A stretch of DNA of 64,000 bases from Mesorhizobium shangrilense. GTDB lineage: Bacteria > Pseudomonadota > Alphaproteobacteria > Rhizobiales > Rhizobiaceae. The notes below the pieces were generated by a model, which saw only the letters and a list, made by a program, of their open reading frames with translations, was not told the DNA's origin and did no database searches. How positions within the stretch are numbered: the stretch's first letter is position 1; every line of letters starts with the position of its first letter. A program made the position numbers and the translations under genes. This document shows positions 1-12,094 of this stretch, piece by piece. The stretch spans positions 4,092,001-4,156,000 of the forward strand of contig NZ_JBEWSZ010000001.1 of assembly GCF_040537815.1 (NCBI RefSeq). Direction: 5' to 3'.

Positions 1-491
1 TCGTCGCCGCGGTTCGCGGACATGGCGCGAAGATCGTCTGCACCCGCAAGACGACGCCTGGATTGCGAGCGCTGGAGAAATACGCAGTACGCGCCGGTGG
101 CGGATCCAATCACCGCTTCGGCCTCGACGATGCCGTTCTGATCAAGGACAACCACATCGCCATCGCCGGCGGCATTCGTCCCGCGCTTGAGCGGGCACGA
201 AGCGGTGCCGGTCATCTGGTCAAGATCGAAGTCGAGATCGATACACTGGCTCAGTTGGAGGAGGCACTTGGCTTCGCTCCTGATGCTGTCCTGCTCGACA
301 ACATGTCCCTCGACGACCTCCGCCGCGCCGTCGCAATCGTTGGCGGTCGCGCGATCACCGAGGCTTCGGGCGGGATCACATCCGACACGGCGCGAGCGAT
401 TGCCGCGACCGGCGTCGACCTGATTTCCATCGGTCGACTGACCCACAGCGCGCCGATCCTGGATATCGGCCTCGACTATCGGGGCTCATGA
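1..491 (+). CDS. nadC: nicotinate-nucleotide pyrophosphorylase, 3' part
   Basis: Quinolinate phosphoribosyltransferase makes nicotinate mononucleotide from quinolinate and PRPP in de novo NAD synthesis. The frame is open from position 3 to the stop at 491, so the N-terminal part lies outside the window. The visible portion has the family hallmarks TRKTTPGLR (PRPP/quinolinate site), [15 protein letters not shown], the KIEVE strand, DAVLLDN and the C-terminal EASGGI plus [11 protein letters not shown]. No lesion is seen in this part. It is followed by a bioZ remnant and panD. A decayed second nadC lies near 50.3 kb, so this is probably the functional copy. Confidence 0.93.
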   Translation, partial: VAAVRGHGAKIVCTRKTTPGLRALEKYAVRAGGGSNHRFGLDDAVLIKDNHIAIAGGIRPALERARSGAGHLVKIEVEIDTLAQLEEALGFAPDAVLLDNMSLDDLRRAVAIVGGRAITEASGGITSDTARAIAATGVDLISIGRLTHSAPILDIGLDYRGS

Positions 492-579
492 TCGCCTGAA
501 GTACGAACGGAGTGAGTCAAAATGTCCTTTCCGATCATCGTCAATCAGACAGCAAAGACCCAGCAAAGCTGGGCAAACC

Positions 580-894
580 CGGATGACGATGACTGGCGGT
601 CGCGAGGTGTTCACCAAGGCTGTCGAGATGATGACCGATTGCTCGACAAGCGCGCTTGCCGCTGCAGGAGTGCGACCACAGGATGTTGGCCGGTTCTGCC
701 GCATCAGGCCAATGCCCGTATTTTCGATGTGGTCGGGAGGAATCTTGGCATAGCGGATCAAGCAATCGTCAAGACGATCACCGGCTACGGCAACTCTTCC
801 GCCGCGACTCTCCCTATCGCTGATCCACCAGAAAGAGCTGCTGGCGGCGGCAGGTGCCGGTCTCAGCGGCGGTGCGCTGGTGGTCGGAATTTAA
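580..894 (+). pseudogene. bioZ 3' remnant
   Basis: This stretch aligns with the last third of the intact bioZ (about 56730-57058). It keeps the [12 protein letters not shown] and [13 protein letters not shown] segments. Reading then shifts by one base just before the HQANARIF motif that carries the catalytic histidine. About 30-40 bases are missing near the 3' end, but the closing [11 protein letters not shown] and stop are preserved. The ketosynthase cysteine region is absent, so it cannot work. It sits upstream of panD exactly as the intact bioZ sits upstream of a panD stub at 57.1 kb. Confidence 0.85.
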
Positions 895-952
895 CGGGGC
901 GACTCAGCCGCGCGCAGGACTGATCATGAATGGTGGATAGGACAACAGACCA

Positions 953-1405
953 ATGCGAAAACTAGTCGCCGGCAAGTTGCACGGCATCTACGTCACCGAA
1001 GCGAACCTCAACTACCACGGCTCGATAACGCTCGACCCCGACCACTGTGAAGCCGCAGGGATCCTGCCGATGGAATTCGTGGAGATATGGAACAAGAATT
1101 CCGGTGCACGGATTTCGACCTATGTCATTCTGGGCGAGCGTGGCTCACGCTGCTGTATCCTCAACGGCGCGGCCGCTCGCACCTGCCAGCCAGACGACCA
1201 GATCATTGTCTGCAACTCCATCTATTTGGACGAAGCTGAAATCACCTCGCTGAAGCCGCGGATCGTCACGTTCGACCAGGACAACCACATACTCGACCGC
1301 CTGAGCTACTCCGTCGACCTTGACGCAGATGGCCGCTACAGTTTCTCCATCCTTGACGAGGCGAATGAAGCTTTGGCCATTCCTGCCCTGGTCTCCGGGG
1401 CGTGA
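953..1405 (+). CDS. panD: aspartate 1-decarboxylase
   Basis: PanD decarboxylates aspartate to beta-alanine for pantothenate and CoA synthesis. It is a self-processing pyruvoyl enzyme. The Gly23-Ser24 cleavage pair is present in YHGS. Lys8, His10, Trp46, Arg53 and Tyr57 correspond to E. coli Lys9, His11, Trp47, Arg54 and Tyr58, and ILNGAAA is intact. At 150 residues it is longer than the common 117-140, because of a C-terminal extension. Of three panD-like sequences in the window it is the only one with every catalytic residue, so it is the likely functional copy. A TPP riboswitch and thi genes follow. Confidence 0.92.
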   Translation: MRKLVAGKLHGIYVTEANLNYHGSITLDPDHCEAAGILPMEFVEIWNKNSGARISTYVILGERGSRCCILNGAAARTCQPDDQIIVCNSIYLDEAEITSLKPRIVTFDQDNHILDRLSYSVDLDADGRYSFSILDEANEALAIPALVSGA

Positions 1406-1517
1406 CTTTCCCCAACGCATTCGTCAGCCTTTCAGCACGACTTGATTGGCTGCCGATCACCGGCGCGGCCAAATGCGCTTGACAAAATAGCGCCGGCCCG
1501 TTCAATTCGGCGCATTC

Positions 1518-4558
<3,041 letters not shown>

Positions 4559-4727
4559 GCTTGCCGCCACCACGCTGGCCGAACTGCTTGCCGCGCTCGA
4601 CTATGAGGGCGACTGGCTGGCAACGGCCGTCAACAGCGACCTCGTGCACAAGGCCAAGCGGGCGGAGTTCCAGTTGAGCGACGGCGACCGGATCGAAATC
4701 CTCTCGCCCATGCAGGGTGGCTAGACC

Positions 4728-5501
4728 ATGCTCGAGCTTTATGGAACCGAGCTTCCGTCGCGCCTGCTTCTCGGCACCGCGCAATATCCTTCGCCGGCCA
4801 TCCTTGCCGATGCCGTCAACGCTTCGGGCACTTCCGTGGTGACCGTCTCGTTGCGCCGTGAAATGGCAGGCGGTAGGGCCGGCGAACAATTCTGGTCGTT
4901 GATCCGCTCGCTCGGCGTCAAAATCCTGCCCAACACTGCTGGCTGCCACTCCGTCAAGGAAGCGGTCATGACCGCGAAAATGGCGCGCGAAGTCTTCGGC
5001 ACGAGCTGGATCAAGCTCGAAGTGATCGGCAACCACGATACGCTGCAGCCGGATGTGTTCGGCCTGGTCGAAGCCGCCCGCATCCTGTGTGAAGACGGTT
5101 TTGCGGTATTCCCCTATACCACCGATGACCTTGTTGTCGCGGAGCGGCTGCTTGCGGCGGGCTGCAAGGTCTTGATGCCGTGGTGCGCCCCGATCGGCTC
5201 GGCGCTGGGGCCGGTCAACATTATGGCACTGCGCTCGATGCGCGGACATTTCCCCGATGTCCCGCTGATTGTGGATGCGGGGCTCGGGCGTCCGTCGCAC
5301 GCGGCAACTGTCATGGAACTCGGCTTCGACGCCGTGCTGCTGAACACGGCGGTCGCCAAGGCGGCCGATCCGGTCGGCATGGCGCGTGCGTTCGGCAAGG
5401 CGGTCGAGGCCGGTCGTGAGGCTTTCAGTTCGGGAACGCTCGAACCGCGTGACGTCGCCGTGCCATCGACACCGACGATCGGCAGGGCGGTGTTTTCATG
5501 A
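4728..5501 (+). CDS. thiG: thiazole synthase
   Basis: ThiG condenses 1-deoxyxylulose 5-phosphate, dehydroglycine and ThiS-thiocarboxylate into thiazole phosphate. The 257-residue TIM barrel has the Schiff-base lysine at K96 in SWIKLEVI, plus [16 protein letters not shown] and [11 protein letters not shown], all family blocks. It starts 3 bases after thiS and its stop overlaps the thiE start (ATGA), which implies translational coupling. Confidence 0.97.
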   Translation: MLELYGTELPSRLLLGTAQYPSPAILADAVNASGTSVVTVSLRREMAGGRAGEQFWSLIRSLGVKILPNTAGCHSVKEAVMTAKMAREVFGTSWIKLEVIGNHDTLQPDVFGLVEAARILCEDGFAVFPYTTDDLVVAERLLAAGCKVLMPWCAPIGSALGPVNIMALRSMRGHFPDVPLIVDAGLGRPSHAATVMELGFDAVLLNTAVAKAADPVGMARAFGKAVEAGREAFSSGTLEPRDVAVPSTPTIGRAVFS

Positions 5502-6103
5502 AGCTCGATCCTTTCTACCTGATCGTCGACAGCACTGCCTGGATCGAACGGCTGGTGCCGCTCGGCGTCAGGCTGGTGCAGCTTCGCATCAAGACCATGG
5601 ATGAGGCCGGGTTGCGCGCGGAGATCCGCAAGGCGAAGGCCTTGTGCGCTCGATACCGGTGCCAGCTCATCATCAATGATTACTGGCGGCTGGCGATCAA
5701 GGAAGGCTGCGACTTCGTGCATCTCGGCCAGGAGGATTTGCAGACCGCCGACCTTTCACGGATTCGGGCAGCCGGCGTCAGGCTCGGACTGAGCACACAT
5801 GATGATATCGAACTGGAAACGGCGATGTTCGCCGAGCCCGACTATATCGCGCTCGGCCCCATCTACCCGACCATCCTGAAGAAGATGAAATGGGCGCCGC
5901 AAGGGATCGAACGGATCAGCGAATGGAAGCGCCGGGTCGCACCGATTCCATTGGTCGCCATTGGTGGCCTCAACCCAGACCGGCTCGACGGTGTCTTTGC
6001 GGCTGGCGCGGATAGCGCCGCGGTGGTGACCGACATTACGCTGAAGGACGACCCCGAAGCGCGCACGCGAGAATGGATCGAAAAGACGGACCGATGGCGC
6101 TGA
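5498..6103 (+). CDS. thiE: thiamine-phosphate synthase
   Basis: ThiE joins HMP diphosphate and thiazole phosphate into thiamine phosphate. The 201-residue protein shows the family blocks [36 protein letters not shown] and AIGGL. The diphosphate-binding residues expected in IND and LGQED are visible. It overlaps thiG by 4 bases and thiD by 10. The sequence is of the divergent type found in rhizobial thiCOGE operons, so sequence alone does not rule out some change in efficiency. Confidence 0.93.
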   Translation: MKLDPFYLIVDSTAWIERLVPLGVRLVQLRIKTMDEAGLRAEIRKAKALCARYRCQLIINDYWRLAIKEGCDFVHLGQEDLQTADLSRIRAAGVRLGLSTHDDIELETAMFAEPDYIALGPIYPTILKKMKWAPQGIERISEWKRRVAPIPLVAIGGLNPDRLDGVFAAGADSAAVVTDITLKDDPEARTREWIEKTDRWR

Positions 6104-6855
6104 AGCGAGAACCGCATGTGCTTGTTGTCGGTGGGTCGGACTCCAGCGGTGGCGCCGGCATCGCGCGCGACATCGAGACGATCTCTTCCATTGGCGTGCG
6201 CACCTGCCTTGCTGTCACGGCGCTAACGGTGCAGACGCACGAAGCCGTCACGGCGATCCATCCTTGTCAACCCGGTCTGGTGGCCGATCAAATGCGGGCG
6301 GCACTTCAGGCCAACAAGGTCGCGGCCATCAAGATAGGCATGCTCGCAACGGCCGAGATCATCGTTGCCGTTGCCACCGTGCTGCGCGAAAATCCGCAGG
6401 TGCCGGCGGTGCTCGACTCGGTGCTGGCCTCGACGTCAGGCCGGGCGCTGCTGGCAACAGGTGCCATCGCCGTCATGAAGCGCGATCTGATGCCGCTTTG
6501 CCGGGTCGTCATTCCCAATCTCATCGAGCTGGCGCTCCTTGTTGGCTCGGAACCGGCAGTGGATGAGGACGGCGCGGTCAGACAAGGCCGGGAATTGTTG
6601 GCCACCGGCGCGCAGGCCCTGCTGATCAAGGGTGGTCATGCAACGGGACCCCGATCGACAGACATTCTGTTGCGTTCCGATCAGCAGCCAATCCACTTCG
6701 ACACACCACGCCTTGCCGCATCGATGCGCGGGACGGGTTGCATGCTGGCCAGCGCGATTGCGGCGCATCTGGCGAATGCGAGATCACTCGAAGACAGCGT
6801 GCGCAAAGGCAAGCTGTTTGTTTTCGAGAAGCTCCAGGAGATTGCATCCATCTGA
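6094..6855 (+). CDS. thiD: HMP / HMP-phosphate kinase
   Basis: ThiD phosphorylates HMP phosphate to the diphosphate used by ThiE. GGSDSSGGAGI near the N-terminus binds the pyrimidine, and GTGCMLASAIAAHLA near the C-terminus is the ribokinase-family anion hole and catalytic region. The ATG at 6094 overlaps the thiE stop by 10 bases and gives 253 residues; an in-frame ATG at 6073 is possible but less likely. It is the last gene of the operon, so the operon covers HMP, thiazole, coupling and HMP phosphorylation. Confidence 0.95.
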   Translation: MALKREPHVLVVGGSDSSGGAGIARDIETISSIGVRTCLAVTALTVQTHEAVTAIHPCQPGLVADQMRAALQANKVAAIKIGMLATAEIIVAVATVLRENPQVPAVLDSVLASTSGRALLATGAIAVMKRDLMPLCRVVIPNLIELALLVGSEPAVDEDGAVRQGRELLATGAQALLIKGGHATGPRSTDILLRSDQQPIHFDTPRLAASMRGTGCMLASAIAAHLANARSLEDSVRKGKLFVFEKLQEIASI

Positions 6856-7139
6856 GTGATCGCCTTGCGGTGGTTTGCCGATCGGCCGGAAGCACCGTAA
6901 GACGGCGCAGCCCGCCAAAACTATTCCAGAGGAGACCGTCATCATCGATCCGGCGGTCGGGAGAGTCGGCCGGCTGAAAGAGGCGACGGCTACGAAATGG
7001 TCAGGGACCGGAAGGCATGGTTTGCGCCAAAGCACCCGCAAGGGGGGGCACCTTCCAAAAATGGTGGGCGGGTCCCGCACTGATACGCCGTCGCGAGATT
7101 TTCGCAGCCGTGGTGAATTCGGCAGCGGCGCCGAAAGCG

Positions 7140-7338
7140 GAGCCCGGGCAAGGCCCTTCTTGCGAGCGAGCTCGACGAGCTCCGCCTCACCCGTGATGCC
7201 GGCCTGGTAGCGATAGATGATTTTGGATGCCCGCCGCTCGCGATCGGCCTCGGTTTCGTTGGGAACGCCAGTTCGATCAAATACGCGCCCGAATAGCGCG
7301 ATTTCTTCGGGAGTAAACACCCCCCTGCTAAAGGGCAT
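7140..7338 (-). pseudogene. fragment of a small conserved hypothetical gene
   Basis: The first 60 or so residues (starting MPFSRGVFTPEEIALF) form a plausible helical protein with the block FTPEEIALF..VFD and a C-terminal IIYRYQAGITGEAELVELA. They resemble small rhizobial hypothetical proteins. After about residue 66 the frame runs into low-complexity sequence and the antisense of the thiD end, so the 3' end appears lost. No function is proposed. The rest of 6856-7453 holds nothing recognisable. Confidence 0.4.
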
Positions 7339-7453
7339 AGCGGGCTACTGAAAAACGGGAGCGACATGAGCACAACGGCCCATCTCGTGACCAGCACATC
7401 CTGTGCTTCAGCATGATTTTGCGAAACGCTGCCGTCCTCCGCGCGCCACGGCG

Positions 7454-8056
7454 TCAGACTGCTCGTCGGTAAGTCCAGAGCTGTGCGGGCGGGATATTGC
7501 GGACAACGAAATCATAGTGGGACACGACATAGCGGTCGGGCATTTTGATCACCGGTGACAAGAGTCCGTAGGTGATCTGGATCACAGGTCTGCCAGCCGG
7601 AATGCGGGCCAGCAAATCTTCAAGCAAGGCAACGCGCTGTTCCATCGGAAAGCTTAACAGAGGCACCGCACTTATAACGCAGTCGAATTGCTCGCCGTGC
7701 CGATCGGCAAGCACTTCCCCTAGCGCGAACGCATCGCCCAATCGGAAATTCACGCCCGGAAAGCCGCGCGTCAGGCGCTGATAGAAATCCTCGGAATATT
7801 CAACCGAAATCAGCTGATGAGGTTTAATGCCCCTTTCCAAAATGGCCTTGGTGATGACGCCGGTTCCGGCGCCAAGTTCAAGAACCGGCATTCCCGACGC
7901 TGGGTTGATCACGCTTGCAATACGGCGCGCGGCATAAACGGACGTTGGCATGATCGCGCCCACTCGTTTCCTGTCTTTTTGCCAGCCCTTGAAGAAACGT
8001 ACTTCCTCTTCAAACTTCCTGCCGAGGCGTTCCTTCAAGCGAAAGACCATATCCAC
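7454..8056 (-). CDS. pmtA: phosphatidylethanolamine N-methyltransferase
   Basis: This 200-residue SAM-dependent methyltransferase resembles the Sinorhizobium-type PmtA, which methylates phosphatidylethanolamine stepwise to phosphatidylcholine at the inner membrane. The N-terminus has VGAIMPTS, then SAM motif I VLELGAGTGVITKAI, SVEYSEDF and a motif IV-like VISAVPLLSFP. Length and order match the family; a closely related rRNA dimethyladenosine-type fold is the main alternative. It stands alone among broken genes, so it may be a horizontally acquired extra copy. Confidence 0.85.
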   Translation of the reverse strand: MDMVFRLKERLGRKFEEEVRFFKGWQKDRKRVGAIMPTSVYAARRIASVINPASGMPVLELGAGTGVITKAILERGIKPHQLISVEYSEDFYQRLTRGFPGVNFRLGDAFALGEVLADRHGEQFDCVISAVPLLSFPMEQRVALLEDLLARIPAGRPVIQITYGLLSPVIKMPDRYVVSHYDFVVRNIPPAQLWTYRRAV

Positions 8057-8187
8057 TCCCTGCTACAACTATTTGTCTGGGTCATTTTGAAGACGCACGG
8101 TTTTATAGGCGTTGCGGCATTTTCAGCCTGATTACGAGGGGTTCCCCTCCGAGAGCGCAATGCGGTGCCGTGCAGCACCCGTCACTT

Positions 8188-8292
8188 AGTACAGGCCGAA
8201 CTCGCGCAGTAACCATTCACGGAACGCACGAAGCGGCTTTTGCGGCAGGTCGATAGCGATCGGCGGCGAGAATTGGAACAGCCGTTGAAAGA
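8188..8292 (-). pseudogene. C-terminal stub of a LysR-type regulator
   Basis: On the minus strand the frame ends KPLRAFREWLLREFGLY followed by a stop. This is the typical last helix of the LysR substrate-binding domain (GcvA-like). Nothing upstream in the same frame continues the domain; instead the sequence joins a tartrate dehydrogenase fragment. It is a decay product. Confidence 0.55.
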
Positions 8293-8429
8293 TGCCGCTA
8301 TTCTGCACTCATTGCAGGGTTTTGGCGACGAACGAGATACCAAAGAATGGGCAAGCCGACAAAAATTATGCTCTGCTTGGGTATATCCCTCCATGAGCAG
8401 TGCCACTGAGCCGAGGGACATGTCAATGC

Positions 8430-8680
8430 GATGCTGACCGTGGCCGGTTCCCGACGACGGGTCTGAAATTTCGCGAGAGCCGATAAGCCGTTCGACGGCA
8501 TCTTGTGCCATTTCGCTCGTAGTGTTCGGATCCCCAGTCGAAGTTCTCGACGTTTAGCCTGAGGCCGCCATCCTGCAAGCCCGCCTCGATCACCTCGCGA
8601 CCAATGCCGTCCGCCGCGATTGCATCTTCACGCATTATATCCTCCCCCTCAAAAAATTTTCGGCCAGAGCCCTCCAGCAC
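8430..8680 (-). pseudogene. N-terminal fragment of a tartrate/isocitrate-type dehydrogenase
   Basis: The minus strand encodes REDAIAADGIGREVIEAGL, then RLNVENFDWGSEHYERNG, close to the N-terminus of the TtuC family (IAVIPGDGIG..VI.AGL, then FDWGS.YY..HG). A one-base shift follows, after which MPSNGLSALAKF continues the family MP.DGL..L..F block. The NAD-binding and catalytic parts are missing. The fragment is fused to LysR debris. The remainder of 8057-8848 shows nothing else I can identify. Confidence 0.6.
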
Positions 8681-8848
8681 ATCGCTTCAAGATGCTTTCT
8701 CGCCCCCCAACGCATCGTCTTATCTTATTCCTGGCTCTTGGTCGGGCGCAGTTGATCTGGCCGCCGAGCCGCGGCGATCTCCTTCAACAAACCGAGCGGG
8801 CAGTCAGCCCTTCCGACGCCCGTTCTGATTTTATTCCGGCTGAGGGAT

Positions 8849-9646
8849 TCAGAGCATTACCATGCCGCCATCACACAAGATGTTCTGTCCGGTCATGTAG
8901 TCTGAATCAGACGATGCAAGAAACGCCGCCGTGCCCACCAGATCGCTTGGCAAGGAATAGCGGCCGAGTGGAATGCCGACGCTCAAGTCATGGATCGCCT
9001 CGCCGGGCAACTTCGTGAGACCCTTGCTGACGAATTCACGATCGAGCCCGTCCAACATCGCGGTCTTCACAATACCGGGACCCATACAATTGACGTTGAT
9101 CTTGTGTTCAGCAAATTGTCTGGCTGCCGCCTGACTGAGCGCCGCCACAGCCCACTTCGATGCACAATAATGGGCGAAAGCGGGATAGCTCTGCCTAGAG
9201 GCGATCGAACTCATGTTGATGATCTTGCCGCCCTTGCCTTGTGCAATCATCTGTTTGGCAGCTTCCTGAATGCCGATCATTGCCCCCATGGCGTTGATAT
9301 CCATCAGCCTGTGCCAGCTCTGCTCCGTCATATCTAGAAAAGTGGCATGCTCGATAATGCCGGCATTGTTGATCATCACGTCGAGCTGACCGAAAGCCGA
9401 GACCGTCTCTTTGACCATCTTCTGCATTTGAGCTCGGTTCGTTACATCTACCGTGATTGCGATCGTCCTGACACCGAACCGGTCGGCAATATCGCCCGCA
9501 ACTTTTTCTGTGCCCTCTTCGTTGATATCGCAGACGGCTATATTGGCGCCTCGTTCGGCAAGTCCATAGGCTAGGCCTGCGCCGATACCGGTGACGCTGC
9601 CGGCGCCGGTGATAATAACATTTCTACCCTTGAGTTGGTCAGACAT
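8849..9646 (-). CDS. SDR family oxidoreductase
   Basis: A 265-residue classical short-chain dehydrogenase/reductase. It has the cofactor motif TGAGSVTGIG near residue 14, an acidic residue after the second strand (VCDINEEG, suggesting NAD preference), NNAG, the catalytic serine in NMSSIAS and the YCASK active site. AGGAG precedes the ATG. The substrate cannot be told from the sequence. The lone position between decayed stretches gives no pathway, although the nearby hydrolase suggests a shared catabolic role. Confidence 0.9.
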   Translation of the reverse strand: MSDQLKGRNVIITGAGSVTGIGAGLAYGLAERGANIAVCDINEEGTEKVAGDIADRFGVRTIAITVDVTNRAQMQKMVKETVSAFGQLDVMINNAGIIEHATFLDMTEQSWHRLMDINAMGAMIGIQEAAKQMIAQGKGGKIINMSSIASRQSYPAFAHYCASKWAVAALSQAAARQFAEHKINVNCMGPGIVKTAMLDGLDREFVSKGLTKLPGEAIHDLSVGIPLGRYSLPSDLVGTAAFLASSDSDYMTGQNILCDGGMVML

Positions 9647-10053
9647 AGCTTACTCCTGATGACGTTCAGCTTTAGCAAATGCTCCTTTGGGGAGCTTGTG
9701 GACCGGCCATCTTCGTGGGTCCGTCAAACGCAAGGAGATACGGCCGGGTCCAGTTGCAGAGTTTTCAGAACGACTGCGCTTTCGACACGTCGCAGACGCT
9801 TGGCAACGCGATCGCTAGCGTTCTTTGATGGGCGCATGCACGGCCTCGGTCGACCGTCACGGCTATGGCCAGTTGATGACCATACCTTGTGGATATCCGG
9901 CATGGAGGGATCGCCCTGGGAACGTTGCAGCACCGCGATGACGAGAACACCCAAATGCTCCGTGCGGCTCGCCGCCGTCGCCCGAAAGTGCGGTGCCCAA
10001 GGGCCACAGCAGCATTGGACGCTACCAGCGACCTGCCGGGGCGCGCAAAGATA
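9647..10053. other. no recognisable gene
   Basis: About 400 bases between the SDR gene and the alpha/beta hydrolase. Frames are open on both strands but none gives a familiar protein or shows a good ribosome-binding site. I see no repeat or hairpin of note. Confidence 0.5.
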
Positions 10054-10911
10054 TCAGGCGGCCGAGTTCTCGGCCCAGAAGCGTCCGAGCTCTTCGGAGA
10101 TGAAGTCCGTCTTCTCCTCGAAAACCCAGTGACCACAGTTTTCGATCACGCCCCCGTCCGCTCTATCCGACAGAACGCGCGCGCTGTCTAAGCAATGCGA
10201 AGCAAGCGACAAGTCCCCTCCCCAAGAGAGGATCGGAAGATCCAGTTTCTCTTTCGCGAACTCTGCCAGCTGTGCAGCTTTTTCGTCCGTGTTTGCATAA
10301 TGGTTCAAGCTGGCCCGCAAGTTGCCGGGCATCCGCATTTGCATGATATAGTGCTGAATGTCCTCCTCGCTGATCGCTGCAGGGTTGTAGGCAAAATTGC
10401 GAAAGAAGTGCCGGAGATAAACGTCCTCATTCCCTTGGATGAGGGAGAATGCGATATCCATCTGCGCATGGAATTTAAGGTGCCAATAAGCAGCGTTCGG
10501 ATCTATGCGGCCGGGATAATCGAGCCCGAAATATGGCGCCTCGATCACCGAAAGCGAGAGCGCGCGCTTGGAGGCCATATAGGCCATGGCCACCGACGGC
10601 GGACCGCCCCAATCGTGGCTAAGAATGTGAAAGCTGTCCGCCCCTTCGACATCGGCAAGTTCGATCATATCCTGCGCTATCGTTGCAGGCATATAATCGG
10701 AGAACGAGTACGGTTTATCGCTGTCCGCGAACCCACGCAGATCGGGCACGATGAACGTGTATCTATCGGACAGTTTGCGAGCGATAGGCAAGAACTCGCG
10801 ATGGTTCTGCGGCCACCCGTGCAGGCAGAGAACAGCGGGGCCAGCGCCCACGACGACATAGTGGAGATACACGCCGTTCACCTTAGCGCGCTTGTTTACG
10901 ATCGGACCCAT
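10054..10911 (-). CDS. alpha/beta hydrolase, epoxide hydrolase / dehalogenase-like
   Basis: A 285-residue alpha/beta hydrolase of the epoxide hydrolase/haloacetate dehalogenase group. The oxyanion motif HGWPQ, the strand VPDLRGFADSD, the nucleophile Asp100 in SHDWGG and the late histidine in NCGHWVFEE are all present. An aspartate nucleophile indicates ester-intermediate chemistry on epoxides or C-halogen bonds rather than an ordinary serine esterase. The start MGPIVNK is chosen because AAGGAGG lies 6 bases upstream; an upstream ATG adds 13 residues. It is divergent from the FtrA-like regulator and shares a duplicated upstream element with the DJ-1 gene at 12.8 kb. Confidence 0.88.
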   Translation of the reverse strand: MGPIVNKRAKVNGVYLHYVVVGAGPAVLCLHGWPQNHREFLPIARKLSDRYTFIVPDLRGFADSDKPYSFSDYMPATIAQDMIELADVEGADSFHILSHDWGGPPSVAMAYMASKRALSLSVIEAPYFGLDYPGRIDPNAAYWHLKFHAQMDIAFSLIQGNEDVYLRHFFRNFAYNPAAISEEDIQHYIMQMRMPGNLRASLNHYANTDEKAAQLAEFAKEKLDLPILSWGGDLSLASHCLDSARVLSDRADGGVIENCGHWVFEEKTDFISEELGRFWAENSAA

Positions 10912-10983
10912 AACTTCCTCCTTATAGCCAAACATTGTGGCCCCCATCATTTATGTCCGATTGAATAGCTGGGGTCGAAGCAG

Positions 10984-11030
10984 CGCGTGAGTGGCAGGAA
11001 CGACAAAAAGCGATCGATTGCTGCCAGGGA
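10984..11030 (-). promoter_or_regulatory. duplicated 47-bp upstream element, copy A
   Basis: This 47-base block recurs at 13620-13666 with 3 mismatches. It lies between the divergent hydrolase and FtrA-like genes. Its centre TGGCAGGAACGACAA resembles an AraC-family half-site arrangement. In both places it has the same orientation and a similar distance (about 50-75 bases) from the leftward gene start. I infer an operator for the adjacent AraC-type regulator. Confidence 0.6.
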
Positions 11031-11066
11031 GATTTTCAGTTAACCCTCGGTAACAGGAGATTTTTC

Positions 11067-12014
11067 ATGCATAAGGTTGCCGTGCTTGCGCTTAACGACA
11101 TTGTCGCCTTAGACTTTGGTATCGCCTATGAAATATTCGGGTTCGCAAGGCTCTCCTCCGGGGCGAAGGGTTATGAAGTGCAAGTCTGCGCACTCACGCC
11201 AACGATCCACGCGAGAGGCTTCGATATTGGTGTTCGCCACGGGCTCGACGCGCTTGAATATGCACATACCATCGTCGTCCCGGGCAGCGAGGACCCAGTG
11301 CGTCCTGTCCCAGAACCGGTCCTCGCTGCATTACGAAGGGCTTGGGATGGGGGCGCTAGGATTACGTCGATTTGCACGGGCGCTTTTGTGCTGGCGGCGA
11401 GCGGTTTGCTCGATGGCAAGCACGCCGCTACGCATTGGCGTTTCGCCGAAAAGCTCGCTCAACTGTATCCAAAAATTACTGTCGAGCCGAACGTTCTGTT
11501 CGTCGACGAGGGCCGCGTTGTCACCTCTGCCGGGGCGTCGGCGGGGCTTGACATGTGCCTACACCTTGTACGCCGCGATCACGGACAAGCTGTGGCAGCA
11601 CAGACAGCCCGGCTTGCAGTTGCGCCGCTTAGCCGAGGCGGGGGCCAAGCTCAGTTCATTCACCATGATCCACCAGGGTCCCCGTCCAGTCTTGCTCCCC
11701 TGATCGCTTGGATGGGAAACAACCTCCACCTCCCCCAGACTGTCGACAGTCTGGCTGCGCGTGCGAGTATGAGCCCGCGGACCTTTGCGCGCCGCTTCCA
11801 CGAACAGACAGGTACGACGGCCTTGCAATGGCTCGTCGCAGCCCGTGTTCAGCGCGCCCGTGAGTTGCTGGAGGAAAGCGAGGTATCAATAGATCAAATC
11901 GCGTTTCTGGCCGGCTTCAACTCGCCGGTGACATTCCGCGCGCGGTTCCGCCGCATGGTGGGACTGACCCCCACCGAGTACCGTCGCCGGTTCAGTATGA
12001 ACACGTTTGAATAA
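11067..12014 (+). CDS. GlxA/FtrA-type AraC family regulator
   Basis: A 315-residue two-domain regulator. Residues 1-170 form a DJ-1/PfpI (class I amidotransferase-like) sensor domain with the nucleophile-elbow ICTGAFVLAASGLLDG. Residues 215-315 are an AraC DNA-binding domain with two HTH motifs (LAARASMSPRTFARRF and IDQIAFLAGFNSPVTF). Members usually activate neighbouring catabolic genes in response to small metabolites. The gene is divergent from the alpha/beta hydrolase, and the duplicated element upstream of both the hydrolase and the DJ-1 gene is the probable target. The ligand is unknown. Confidence 0.9.
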   Translation: MHKVAVLALNDIVALDFGIAYEIFGFARLSSGAKGYEVQVCALTPTIHARGFDIGVRHGLDALEYAHTIVVPGSEDPVRPVPEPVLAALRRAWDGGARITSICTGAFVLAASGLLDGKHAATHWRFAEKLAQLYPKITVEPNVLFVDEGRVVTSAGASAGLDMCLHLVRRDHGQAVAAQTARLAVAPLSRGGGQAQFIHHDPPGSPSSLAPLIAWMGNNLHLPQTVDSLAARASMSPRTFARRFHEQTGTTALQWLVAARVQRARELLEESEVSIDQIAFLAGFNSPVTFRARFRRMVGLTPTEYRRRFSMNTFE

Positions 12015-12094
12015 TTGGTCGGGTCAGGCTCTTGCCAAGTTTTCGCCCAAGCGTGTTCCCCATCAGCACCTATGGCCCAGACTTGTGCCGCAAG

